Part shown: positions 1 to 16,753 of the stretch, piece after piece
How the letters are laid out: every line of letters begins with the position of its first letter
How positions within the stretch are numbered: the first letter of the stretch is position 1
From: Halisarca cf. caerulea
Lineage: Eukaryota > Porifera > Demospongiae > Chondrillida > Halisarcidae
Assembly (NCBI GenBank): GCA_963170055.1
Contig: CAUJGJ010000371.1
Coordinates: 248,001 to 312,000 of the forward strand
DNA length: 64,000 bases
Direction: 5' to 3'
Position numbers and translations under genes: made by a program
The notes under the pieces: model-generated
Databases searched by the model: none
The model's input: only the letters and a program-made list of their open reading frames with translations
What the model was told of the DNA's origin: nothing

Positions 1-139
1 TGATGTTATGATATCAACGTGCTATAAGTATTAATACATTACTTTGGTCAGTAAAATGCTAATTTTCCTTGTTCCTGTTTTTTCGTTTCTGGTTTAGTTT
101 CGCTTATTAATACTACCCTTTTTGGATTTGTACATGTAG

Positions 140-5918
<5,779 letters not shown>

Positions 5919-5949
5919 TGTGTTTTGTGATTTTACTTTATGTAAATAG

Positions 5950-5955
5950 AATAAA
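5950..5955 (+). promoter_or_regulatory. Poly(A) signal of Ku80
   Basis: AATAAA lies 31 bp after the Ku80 stop codon, a normal position for cleavage and polyadenylation. FAF2 begins about 215 bp further on in the same orientation. Confidence 0.
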
Positions 5956-6169
5956 ATACACCCTGTGTCCTGGTAGGTACCTCTAGAGATTTGTCTGGCC
6001 TGCTGTCCCACTTCCTGGCACATGTAGTGTGGGACAGCCCAAGCGATACCTCGACAGAACCCCACTAAGAATTTTCAATGTACTGTACCGTGTAACTTAA
6101 GTGTATTCATTGTAACTCAAGTGTATTCACTGTCGCAGTTTGTCCACGTGTAATATATTGCAAGCCGGA

Positions 6170-9100
6170 ATGGAATCGGGGTCTGTGTATAAAATGGCGA
6201 CCGATAACTCAAATACATTGTCCCCGGAAGAAGAAGGAAAAATATTGGAATTTCAGGTAATTTTGCAACCATTGTGTCACTGAACTTGTATAAGACGGCT
6301 TACTCATTGGATTGAAAGACTATGACGCTTATGGTTGTCTCATTGCTGATGGATAGGTCTCCGGGCAGTCGTGCAACCATTTATCTCGAGTATATCTATA
6401 CAAAGATTAGCATGCTTAGCATGCAGTACGTATGGAAGTTAGTGAACGCAATAAAGAAATCAGGTGGAGTAGTAGTTGGATGAACACGCAAGGATCGAGT
6501 AAGGTAAAGTGGGATAATTTGGAACAGTCAGGCCAAAAGCAGTGTCAACCACGAGCTAAATCCATTATTTTTCGTCTGTATTGCCTACGTGAAGGAGGAG
6601 TTTGGCAGTAGCAAGGATGGTTGGGTAACTTGGCCACAGCACAAGTTACAGGCCCTGTTCCAAATTACTCCCCCTTTACCTTATATATAGCCTGGCCTTG
6701 TGGAGGGCCAGGTCAATGGTGCTTTCACTGGTTGAGGGTTGTTCTGGACTGTCCTGGAACCCCTGACATACATGTTAGCACTGCATAGTAGACTGGAGTT
6801 GCATGGATGTGCAACACAGCCAGCCAATCACATTGCTGTAGAGGAGGTTCTTCTTCTTGGCAAGCTGCTGTTGGCAGTTGTTGTCGACTTTACTTGTTAT
6901 GTATATTACTAGTGTGTGTCTGCAGGTGTCACGTATAGTACTAGTGTGTGTCTGCAGGTGTCACATATAGTACTAGTGTACATGTGTGTCTGCAGGTGTC
7001 ACGTATAGTACTAGTGTGTGTCTGCAGGTGTCACGTATAGTACTAGTGTGTGTCTGCAGGTGTCACATATAGTACTAGTGTACATGTGTGTCTGCAGGTG
7101 TCACGTATAGTACTAGTGTGTGTCTGCAGGTGTCACGTATAGTACTAGTGTGTGTCTGCAGGTGTCACATATAGTACTAGTGTGTGTCTGCAGGTGTCAC
7201 ATATAGTACTAGTGTGTGTCTGCAGGTGTCACATATAGTACTAGTGTGTGTCTGCAGGTGTCGCGTATAGTACTAGTGTGTGTCTGCAGGTGTCACGTAT
7301 AGTACTAGTGTGTCTGCAGGTGTCACGTATAGTACTAGTGTGTGTCTGCAGGTGTTTCAAATGTCCGTATGCCACCAGCTGCATCTCTGTATCTCTTGTA
7401 CATTGCCCGTTTCCCTCAATTTCTTAGGAAATTACAGGAAATGATGATTTTCAAAGAGCCTTACACATATTACGAGCTTTTGATTGGAATTTACAAGCTG
7501 CTGTGCAAGATACATTGAATGAAAGAGATTCGGACCAGCTTAATGTTCACCCCCAGCAGCAGGGATATCCCCAGCTGATAAGGCGTGTCCATGGACGTCC
7601 TAACTTGAATCACCTTGCGATGCGTCCACCTATTAATGTGGTCACTAGGGTGGTTGCTAGGAGACCACCAATGGTATGGCTGGTGTTTTTGTAAAACTTG
7701 GTGTGTTTTCTAACCCATGTCTTTCCTCTAGACCTGGTACGAGTGGTCTGTTTCCATGGTTACACTGCCATTTCGCTTTGTTTACAGTCTTGGTAGTGAA
7801 CTGTTGCAATTTTTGATAGCAATAATTTGGGGCGCACGCCCACCTCCAGGTGAGTGCTGTTTAAGGTGCATTATGTTGGTACCCCTGTGGTTGCTTGGCA
7901 TAGTCTAAGGTCTAACCCTCCTTTCTTCTCTCTCAATCCAGCCTCCCCCGATCCAGTGGGGGATGTAAGGCACTTTAGTGAGCAGTTTAGCTCCACCTAT
8001 GGGCACACTGGACCAGACCTGACTCATGTCAGCTATGCTACAGCAGCTCAGCAAGCAAAGGAGGAATTGAGGTTCCTTCTTGTCTACCTCCACAACTGGG
8101 ACTTAGCAGAGACTGAACAATATTGTCGGTAAGTTGCATTGGTAATGTGTGATGGTGTGAGGATACTGATTGTGATGCTGTGAGAGTGTTGCTTGTGATG
8201 CTGTGAGGGTGCTGATTGTGCTTGTGGTACATGGTAGGGAGGTGATCTGCTCAGAAGAATTTGTGGCAGTTATTCGAGAGAAGAACATCCTGTATTGGGC
8301 AGTGGATGTTCAGTCGGCTGAAGGCAAAAGAGGTGGGTGTGCGCTTTGCCTGGGATGGACGGCTGCAGCTTGACTATCAAGTTTTTCACTGTCCTAAAAT
8401 TAATAGTAAAATATGTTTTAAATGGAGGAAGCTATCCATACCTTGCTGTGGCAATGCTTAAAGAGTCTAAAATGACACTGATTGGGCGTTTTGAAGGTAA
8501 GAGCTTGAACATGATCCTGTAGTCCTTTGCTGCAAACAGGTGTGTTCTTGTCGTTAGGTTTTGTATCCAAAGACACTCTTTTGTCCACTCTGCATTCTTT
8601 GCTCACACAAAGTGAACCAGAGCTGGTAGTGGCCAGGCATGAGAAGGAACAGAGACAAATTTCCCAATTGCTACGGCAACAGCAGGAGGATGCCTACTTC
8701 CAATCATTAAGGGCTGACAGAGAAAAGGTGAGGTCATGTCCTAACAAGAAGTGGGTTTATGTCCCTGTGAGATGAGTGTGTGACCTAGTACAAGGTAGGT
8801 GTGTCCTAGCAAGAAGTGGGGGTGCCTTTCTGAAAGGTATGTGTCCTAGAGTGAGAAGTGGGTGTGTCCTAGAATGCAATGGGCTTAAGCTAGGTTCACA
8901 ATATGACACAGGCTAGAGCGTTGCGTATACGTCGACTTCAATCGTGTCGCGTGGCCAGCGTCAAGTTCACAATAGGCAGTATTGAATTGTATGTCAACCA
9001 CATAGATTGCCTGCAACATGGAAGAATTCGGGCTTATCTTCTGATCAGGCACAAGCGAAGATAGGCTAGAAGTACGTAAAAGATTCAGGATTCTACCTAT

Positions 9101-12100
9101 TCTGACATGAAGGCAACAGCAAGGGGAATATCACAAGCTCTTGTAAGAAATTTACTTGTCAGATGTCGAATCTCACTTCAGCTTCGATATAAGGCGTTTT
9201 CGTGTCTTTCCGTCCATCTTGAAGATCCTCTGCACATTCCTTCGATGTCACATGCTACAATCTGGCATTCTGATTGGTGCTTGCAGAGCATCATTGACGC
9301 AAGATAGAAAATTTTTCTATCTCTGCGTCATAACGCTGGACAGAGCAAGCGTTGGTGCACGTCAATGCATTTTGTGTAAATATTCGATTAATTACGACGC
9401 TGACGACATGACGTGACGCAACGCACCATTCTGCGTCATATTGTGAACCTAGCTTTAGAGAGTAGATTATCATTGTTTTCATACGGTTCGTCATTATCAG
9501 TTGTGTGGAGATCTATCTACAGTAAAGTCAGTGCGTGGTGATTGTTTCATCATAGAAGGAAGTTTCTGGGTGGGCGTGGATGATTACGTGACTATCATGT
9601 GATACTATTGAATCAATTAATTTGTTCTCTTGCAAAATACTTTAGGATAAGTATTGGAGAATGCTTATTAGTGAAGCACTAAAATTCAGCAGATAAGTAC
9701 TAGTTTCTACAGTTTTAGTGGGGCGTAATATGTTTACTGGTCACAGCCCGAGGGTGAGGTCAGTAAACACGTTACGCCCTACGAAAACTGTAGTAACTGG
9801 TTTATCGCCGAAGGCTTGGACAAATTGGCTATCATTCTGCCTTAGACAAGTTATGGCGAAGCGCTGTCAAGGAAATCCAGGCTTTTCGCTGGAAAGCACA
9901 CGCATTACAAGACAAGTGGAGAGCCTCGTCTGTAAAGGGATTTCTTTTCTTGTCGAGTCTGGAGGCCTTCTTTCAAGTAAATCGATTTTAAAACACCAAG
10001 AACTTCTTCCCCTCCTACGATTTGAAAATCACTGTCTTCTGCGTTCAGACAGCAAGGCTGTTTATAAATTTGTCAGGTACCAACAGCAACTTGACCCAAT
10101 TTCCTGGCGTTAAGTGATAAAAATTAATTGTTATGACAATCGAGGTGCTTACGACATGGGCGCTTATCAATTATTTTTTTTTAAATTTTTTTAAAAAATC
10201 ACAATAGTAATTAGAAGAAATGCACTGTAGGTCTACATATGATGAGTTGTGGAATATAGTTAGTGATGGATATGCAGGTGATTTACACATTGATAGAGGT
10301 TAAACACCACATATAAGTTCAAAGCCCTGCAGCGGCACATTGTACATCGTACGGCTCACTCCTCAATTTGGTGGCTGTTGATCTTGAGCCGCGAATGCAC
10401 ACAATCGCTGCACACAGTAGGCAGAAGCTTAGTCAGCACCTGATGAGGTTGATCACCTTTCTGTATGGAGTGTTGCTCTTCTCTGCTAAATCGATTTAAA
10501 ACACCGAGAACTTCTTTGCTCCTACGATTTGAAAATCACTGTCTCCTGTGTTCAGAACAGCCAGGCTGTTTATGGATTCATCGGGTACCAATGGAAAGTG
10601 TGCAACTTGACCAAATTTTCTGGTGTTAAGTGATAAAAATTAATTGTTATGACAATCTGGACACTTACGATATACTGGCGTGCTAGGACGCCAGTATCAA
10701 ATATACTGGTGTGGCGGTTCCTTTGATGTATGACGTCATCGGGCGATAAATAAGGTGTATCGTATGGGGTGCCGTTTGTAAAAATATTCAATAATGTGCT
10801 TCCATATGTAGAATGTTGATATTTGTGTTCATCCATGGATATATAATATACATCCATGGATATATAATATACATCCATGGATATATAATATACATCCATG
10901 GATATATAATATACATCCATGGATATATAATATACATCCGTGGATATATAATATACATCCGTGGATATATATTATACATCCGTGGATATATAATATACAT
11001 CCGTGGATCTATAATATACATCCATGGATATATAATATACATCCATGGATATATAATATACATCCGTGGATATACCGTATAGCGGGAAAATTTCGCGGAA
11101 GAAAACTTCGCGATTGCGTGCTCAAACAAGCATTTCGCGGTATTAATTTCGCTATTCAGGTTAGTCTGGCCAGCTAGACCGTCTCCCGCAAGCGCCCTAC
11201 GGGCGAGAAAGCCCGTAGGGCGCTTGCGGGAGACGGTCTAGCTGGCCAGACTATATTCAGGTGTGTGGAATGTACATTTCGCGATTCGAGTGTGCGGTAT
11301 TTTGCGATTCGGTTATATTATTTCGCGATTTTGCAGGTGGAAAAAGGCGGTATTTGGTTTTGGGTTGTTGTTGCTGTTTTTTGGAGTGTTCCAAAGGTTT
11401 TTTGTCGTCATGGCTGCGAGTTCAGTTGCAACATTTACCATTGAAAGCTGCGTGCGTGGCTACCATGTGTATAAGGATCTATGGAGTGCTGAAATAGGGG
11501 AGAAACCTTCTTGTTGGCACTTTCTATGGCTTGCGGCTTCACCGTGCTTGACAAGGACCCGTTGGGGTCGGGGAGAGACTTACGCTTACGAGAGAAATAA
11601 TTTAACAACGACATCCTATCGGAGATCCAAACAATGGCCAATGAATGCCCAGGTGGTAGATTCGCGAATAAACTTTCGCGGATTTACCGCAAACGCGAAA
11701 AACGCGAATATTTAACCTCGCGAAATTTTCCCGCTATACGGTATATTATACATCCGTGGATATATAATATACATCCGTGGATCTATGATATACATTCATG
11801 GATATATAATATACATGCATGGAAATATGATTATACATCTGTGGAGATTATTTAATTTTACATCATCATGTGATGTCATGTGATCAAGATTCATGCTGTC
11901 ACATGGTGTCGTGATCACTCATTGGGTGCCATACTAGCAGGTAGTAAATTACATCATCAGCAATGGGAACAACAGAGATGACATAAGTGTGAAGATGGAA
12001 TGAGCCCATGGTCAGCTACTCAGAATGGAAGAAGTTAAGGAGCTTTTCAAAGCCATGACCAGTCAGCTGAAGTCCAAGCAGCAAGGTGATGATGAGCCAT

Positions 12101-15100
12101 ATGCTCTACAACTAATACCAAGGAGAGAAGAGATTTTGGTCTAGGAGAAGCCTTTTGACATAAGGAACTTCACTTTGTCTGGGTTTACATCAGACTTGGG
12201 TCTTAGTGTGCAGGACTCTTGATCTTCTCTGTTCTGCCTCCTTCAGCCATTTTGATGTTCAGACCAGTGCTCATTCCATCTTCACACTATATTGCAATTT
12301 ACTGCTTGCTAATATGGTTCTCAATGAGTGATCACATGACACCATGTGACAGTGTGAATCGTCATCACATGACATCACGTGATGATGCAAAATTAAACAA
12401 ATATATCTACGGATGTATATATCCATGGATGTATATTATATATCCATGGATGCATATTATATATCCATGGATGTATATTATATATCCATGGATGTATAAT
12501 TATGTATCCATGGATGTATATTATATATCCACGGATGTATATTATATATCCACGGATGTATAATATATATCCACGGATGTATATTATATATCCACGGATG
12601 TATAATATATATCCACGGATGTATATTATATATCCATGGATGTATATTATATATCCATGGATGTATATTATATATCCATGGATGTATAATTATATATCCA
12701 TGGATGTATATTATATATCCATGGATGTATATTATATATCCATGGATGTATATTATATATCCACAGATGAACACAAATATCAACATTCTTCATATGGAAG
12801 CACATTATTGAATATTTTTACAAACGGCACCCCATAGTATCGTAAAGTATATACTAACTAAACCATTTTTCAACCCAAATGGGTTTACGTATATTCCCTT
12901 TGCAAGAGGAAAAAACGTGTGTTTTTATGCTTCTCAAATTTAGGATTGGTTCTCTGCTTCATATTTGGCCAATGGCAGTGCAAGTGGATGTGCTACATTG
13001 TTGTGCAATGCAGGTACTCATCTGAAGCGGTAATTCCAAAAAGCACTAGTTTCAGTGCAACTTCTTGCAAACGCACGTGATAATTCTCCATGAACTCCAT
13101 ATACGGTTGCATATTCACGTGATACAAATAAGGCTCACTACAAAAAATGGCCGACTTTTCGTATTCTTCAAGTACAGAATTTCTGAAAAACCACTTGTGA
13201 ATAAGGGTTACCTTTTCCCATAATTATATTATCGAATAATCGTCCCTCATGATATAACTGCTTCAATAAAGTCCTTACGTGCTATACTTTCTTAGATATG
13301 AAAATCCACTCTTTCAGCCTGTTGTATTGTATGGTGAAAAGTGGGTGTGTCCTAGCATAGACACCCTATACAAGGCCATAGGAGCTGGTACGGTTCTGCC
13401 TGTACCACGTTTTGGTCAGAACCAAGTTAATTTGCTAGTTAAACCCTATTATTAAAATACTTAGTTCAATTTTCTGAATTCCAGCTTCTAACTGGCAAAC
13501 AATCAGCGTACCGATTTCCGCCATTTTATTGTGACATCACTGAGCATCATATAGCAACTACATAAGTCCATTTTCTACCGAGACACTCCAGATATACCAC
13601 TTGATTTAGCTGTAGAAAGCATTCGTCGATGAGATATAACATCTTCTTTCCCTTTTTCAGGGCAAATGGCAATCAGCTTGCTTAGAATCATAAGCAAACT
13701 TAATACCTGTACCCCCCCCCCCCCCCTCCCCCTCCCAATGCAAATACTAATAATTACTATTGCTTAGAAATGGCCTTACCACTTTCAAAATGCTTCCAAC
13801 CGGCCTGCTATACCACCTGACCTGTGTCTATGGCCTGCTATACCACCTGACCTGTGTCTATGGCCTGCTATACCACGTGACCTGTGTCTATGGCCTGCTA
13901 TACCACCTGACCTGTGTCTATGGCCTGCTATACCACCTAACCTGTGTCTATGGCCTGCTATACCACCTGACCTGTGTCTATGGCCTGCTATACCACGTGA
14001 CCTGTGTCTATGGCCTGTTATACCACCTAACCTGTGTCTATGGCCTGCTATACCACGTGACCTGTGTCTATGGCCTGCTATACCACCTAACCTGTGTCTA
14101 TGGCCTGCTATACCACCTGACCTGTGTCTATGGCCTGCTATACCACCTGACCTGTGTCTATGGCCTGCTATACCACCTGACCTGTGTCTATGGTCCTCGT
14201 AAGAATCAAGTGTGTAGTAGCAAATTAGGTGTGCTCTGATGAGAAGTGGGTGTGTCCTTGCAAGAGGTGTGTGTATCCTTGCGAGAAGTGGGTGTGTCCT
14301 ATTGTAAGAAGTGGGTGTGTGCAGTTAGAGATGAAGTGTCAGGGCCGCATCCCCCCCCTTGCAGATCTGCTGCCTCCCTAAACTTGTATCTCAGCATATA
14401 CACTAAGAGTTCCTGAAAGGCAGGATTTATTGGGAAATGGATGAAAAACAAGCTTTTAGGCTATAATTTTGAAAAATTTTCTCAAGATCACTGTCACCAA
14501 TCCCCTAACCCCCCTTGAATTGTACGTACATAGCATTGTTACCTACTGTATAATACCCCCCCCCCCACACACACATAGCATTGTTAACTATCATATCCCC
14601 TCCCCCCCACACACATAGCATTGATAACTATCATATCCCCTCCCCCCACACACATAGCATTGATAGCTATCATATCCCCTCCCCCCCCACACACATAGCA
14701 TTGATAACTATCATATCCTCCCCCCACATAGCATTGTTAACTATCATACCCCCCCACAGTCTCTGTACACCTATACACTCCTGTGTTGTGTTGCCTCCCC
14801 TTAAGATTTTAGGAAGCTCAGTTAGCCCCCAGCCCTGAATCCTGTATGCAGGCTAGTGAAAGCATGTGTGCATATCTGTTTCTTTTTGTGTCTGCAAAAG
14901 GAGGAGAAGAGAAAGGCTGAGATGAAGCAGGAATTACAGAAAGACAGTTTTGCAAAGGAGAAGACTAAGGTGTGCTTTTCTTCGCATTGAAGTTACGATT
15001 ACACACTATGTTGTCTTGGTGGGTGGTCTTGATGGATGGTCTTGATGGATGGTTTTGACAGGTGATGTTGATGGATGATGTAGATAGGTAGTGTCAGTGT

Positions 15101-16578
15101 ATGGTGCTACTTCTTCTATCAGGAATGGGAGAGTCAACGAGAGAGAAGGCTTAGTCAGCTGCCTGCAGAGCCTGGTGCGGGCAGTCCAGATGTCATCCAT
15201 GTTGTCCTAAGGTCCACTGGAGGAGAACGATTAGAAAGGAACTTCTTTACTTCAGACAAGCTACAGGTTGTTTAGGTGTAGCTGTTGTGTTGTTTAGGTG
15301 TAGCTGTTGTGTTGTTTAGGAGTAGTTGTTGTGTTGCTTAGGGGTAGCTGCCGTGTTGATGGAGTAGTTGCCGTGTTGTTTTAGGAGTAGCTGCCATGTT
15401 TGGGGCTGCTGGTGGCTTAGTGGGCTACTGATGTGACTACAGAGCTGAGTTATGGGATGGACTAAGGTCCAATCCTAGCGATGGTGTCTTTGGCCTTTTT
15501 AGGGGCTGTCGCAGGCAGCCCCTGTAATTATTGTTTTAATTTGGACCACTAACCACCAACTGATGAACATTGCATGATTAAACATTTGATAGTTGTAATA
15601 ACAATTAAGTAGAATGCTTGTTTGTGTGTTGTTTACTTGTAATCAATTACTGGGCTGCCTGAGAAGGATCCATTGAGCTAAGTGGGTGTCCCGGTCTAAA
15701 TAAGATCACTCATGTTGGGTAGGAGTAGTTGCTGTGTTGTTTAGGAGTAGTTGTTGTGTTGTTTAGGAGTAGTTGCTGTGTTGTTTAGGAGTAGTTGCTG
15801 TGATGTTTAGGAGTAGCTGCCTTGCTGTTTAGTTCATCTGTATAGATGGTCGTTGGAATAGCTTTCTACTTTGTCTGTGGTGCATGGTTGAATGGCCCAC
15901 ACACACAGCCTATCACAAGTACAGCATACCCTAACTTATCCAATCTCATTGGGCAAGCAAGTTTTATTTTGATTCGGATCATTCATGCAATATTCTGGAC
16001 AACTGAAATGCTGAATTTTATAGTAAAGTTATATACTTGTAGCTGGGACTATTAATGGTAAGTCATGGAGTTATGTCTTCACTTTTTGGCCCCTAATGAC
16101 TACATACCTCTCAAGAACAAAGGTAGGGGAATACCCTCCTACTAACAGTCAACTCTTGACTCTTCTAACATTTGAAGAACTGCTCAGTTTCTGTGCAGTT
16201 TACAGTCCCAATGATCGAATAATGCCAAATTGAGGTTATGAAATCAAAATGATTTCTGGTTAATTGTGGTTTGGATAAGCAAGGATGGATGGATGGATGG
16301 ATGGGTAATGGTTCAGGTTACAAGGGTCTTGTGTGTTGTGATCCGTGTTTTCAAAGGTCTTGTGTGTTGTGATCCGTGTTTTCAATGCATTTTTGCAGAC
16401 TTTGTATGACTTTGCTCTCAAATGTAAGGACATTCCTCAATCATATGCCCTGGCCACAAACTACCCAAGGAAAGTACTTCAACTTGGAGACAATGGAGGG
16501 CCTCTTTTGGAAGATCTTGGTTTAGGGAAGAAATGTGTTGTTTTTGTCCAAGACCTAACAGAAGATGATGATGATTAA
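6170..16578 (+). CDS. FAF2: FAS-associated factor 2 (UBXD8)
   Basis: ER and lipid-droplet membrane adaptor that links ubiquitinated ERAD clients to p97/VCP. Exons: 6170-6256, 7428-7673, 7732-7849, 7942-8128, 8238-8332, 8407-8496, 8558-8727, 14901-14969, 15123-15266, 16399-16578; 461 residues against about 445 in human. Domain order fits the family: N-terminal UBA (residues about 15-55), a membrane hairpin (WSVSMVTLPFRFVYSLGSEL), DPVGD leading into the UAS thioredoxin-like domain (RFLLVYLH; SYPYLAVAMLKESKMTLIGR), a charged coiled coil (QLLRQQQEDAYFQSLRADRE) and a C-terminal UBX domain. The p97-contact FPR loop reads YPR. It ends VFVQDLTEDDDD. The first ATG is chosen; a second in-frame ATG at 6194 is possible. 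Intron 7 is 6.2 kb and full of transposons. The exon 8 acceptor (caaaag) is the weakest junction. Confidence 0.
6502..6681. mobile_element. TA-flanked MITE (AGGTAAAG family), copy 1
   Basis: 180 bp with inverted ends starting AGGTAAAG (left) and ending CTTTACCT (right), extended by the GGAACAG/CTGTTCC block, and flanked by TA on both sides. A second copy lies at 59179-59377. TA duplications suggest Tc1/mariner-type mobilisation. It sits in FAF2 intron 1. Confidence 0.
6904..7350. repeat. About 32-bp minisatellite, FAF2 intron 1
   Basis: About 13 copies of a unit containing GTGTGTCTGCAGGTGTCAC followed by a TAGTACTAGT stretch. Every unit contains CTGCAG/GTGT, which resembles a 3' splice site, in the 450 bp before the true exon 2 acceptor at 7427. 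Confidence 0.
8888..9454. mobile_element. PIF/Harbinger-like MITE in FAF2 intron 7
   Basis: 567 bp with inverted ends AGCTAGGTTCACAATATGAC (left), matched inverted at the right end, flanked by TTA (8885-8887 and 9455-9457). TWA duplications are typical of PIF/Harbinger. Short ORFs inside are not recognisable. Confidence 0.
9707..9795. mobile_element. Foldback element, about 38-bp arms
   Basis: CTACAGTTTTAGTGGGGCGT on the left pairs with ACGCCCTACGAAAACTGTAG on the right; the arms continue inward to a small loop. Flanks are ACTAGTTT and ACTGGTTT, a probable 8-bp target duplication with one substitution. It overlaps the start of a 131-codon ORF, which is therefore unlikely to be a gene. Confidence 0.
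9985..10655. repeat. Direct duplication of about 165 bp
   Basis: Sequence from about 9985-10133 recurs at about 10487-10655 at roughly 85% identity by eye, both ending in GTGATAAAAATTAATTGTTA. This suggests a segmental duplication or two copies of one dispersed repeat in FAF2 intron 7. The spacer shows nothing recognisable. Confidence 0.
11075..11741. mobile_element. TA-flanked MITE (CCGTATAGCGGGAAA family), copy 1
   Basis: 667 bp with inverted ends CCGTATAGCGGGAAAATTTC and its complement, flanked by TA at 11073-11074 and 11742-11743. It interrupts the 21-bp satellite of the foldback element and itself carries the hairpin insertion at 11162-11254, giving a three-level nest. Copies 2 and 3 lie at 34825 and 42977. 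Confidence 0.
11162..11254. mobile_element. Foldback mini-element, perfect 43-bp arms, 8-bp TSD
   Basis: Arms 11162-11204 and 11211-11253 are exact inverted copies around a 6-nt loop (GAGAAA). ATTCAGGT flanks both sides (11154-11161 and 11255-11262). The end TAGTCTGGCCAGC resembles the other foldback mini-elements in this window. Confidence 0.
13800..14193. repeat. 30-bp minisatellite, FAF2 intron 7
   Basis: 13 near-identical copies of a 30-bp unit containing CTGCTATACCACCTGACCTG. It reads as an open frame (GLLYHLTCVY repeated) only because 30 is divisible by three. Confidence 0.
14535..14760. repeat. C-rich tandem repeat, FAF2 intron 7
   Basis: Five copies of a roughly 45-bp unit containing ACACACATAGCATTGATAAC and a poly-C tract, about 140 bp before exon 8. 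Confidence 0.
15267..15835. repeat. Minisatellite starting at the FAF2 exon 9 donor
   Basis: A 20-21 bp unit like GTTGTTTAGGAGTAGCTGTT begins at the donor GT (15267) and runs to about 15390. It resumes at about 15717-15835 after a non-repetitive insert. The donor belongs to the first repeat unit. Confidence 0.
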
Positions 16579-16753
16579 TCAGATTTGTCATAGTATTATC
16601 CATCAATAATATTACTTCTCTCAGAATACTTCATTGCTAAATCATTGTCGGGAGACACCTCTAAGTCTAGTTGCCCAGACTTGTACGTACCATGCAATGT
16701 AGGTTTTTCCTTGAGCTAGTTTGCGTGACATTCACGTTAATACTTATAATTTG

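Larger units (their letters stand above)
10763..12836. mobile_element. Large foldback element with palindromic satellite arms
   Basis: The ends are inverted copies: TATGGGGTGCCGTTTGTAAA on the left, its complement ending CCCCATA on the right, both extended by about 65 bp. GTATCG occurs just outside each end, a possible 6-bp target duplication. Inside each end is a 21-bp tandem satellite whose core ATCCATGGAT is a palindrome (about 10831-11074 and 11744-11845 on the left, 12415-12762 on the right). Further inward another pair of inverted blocks (about 11855-11975 and 12278-12400) continues the arms. No coding sequence was seen. A TA-flanked MITE splits the left satellite. Confidence 0.

Noticed and set aside
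9718..10113. 131-codon ORF
   Set aside because: Its start overlaps a foldback element and part of it is duplicated without its frame at 10487-10655; no family resemblance.
13760..14239. 159-codon ORF of GLLYHLTCVY repeats
   Set aside because: 30-bp minisatellite in FAF2 intron 7.
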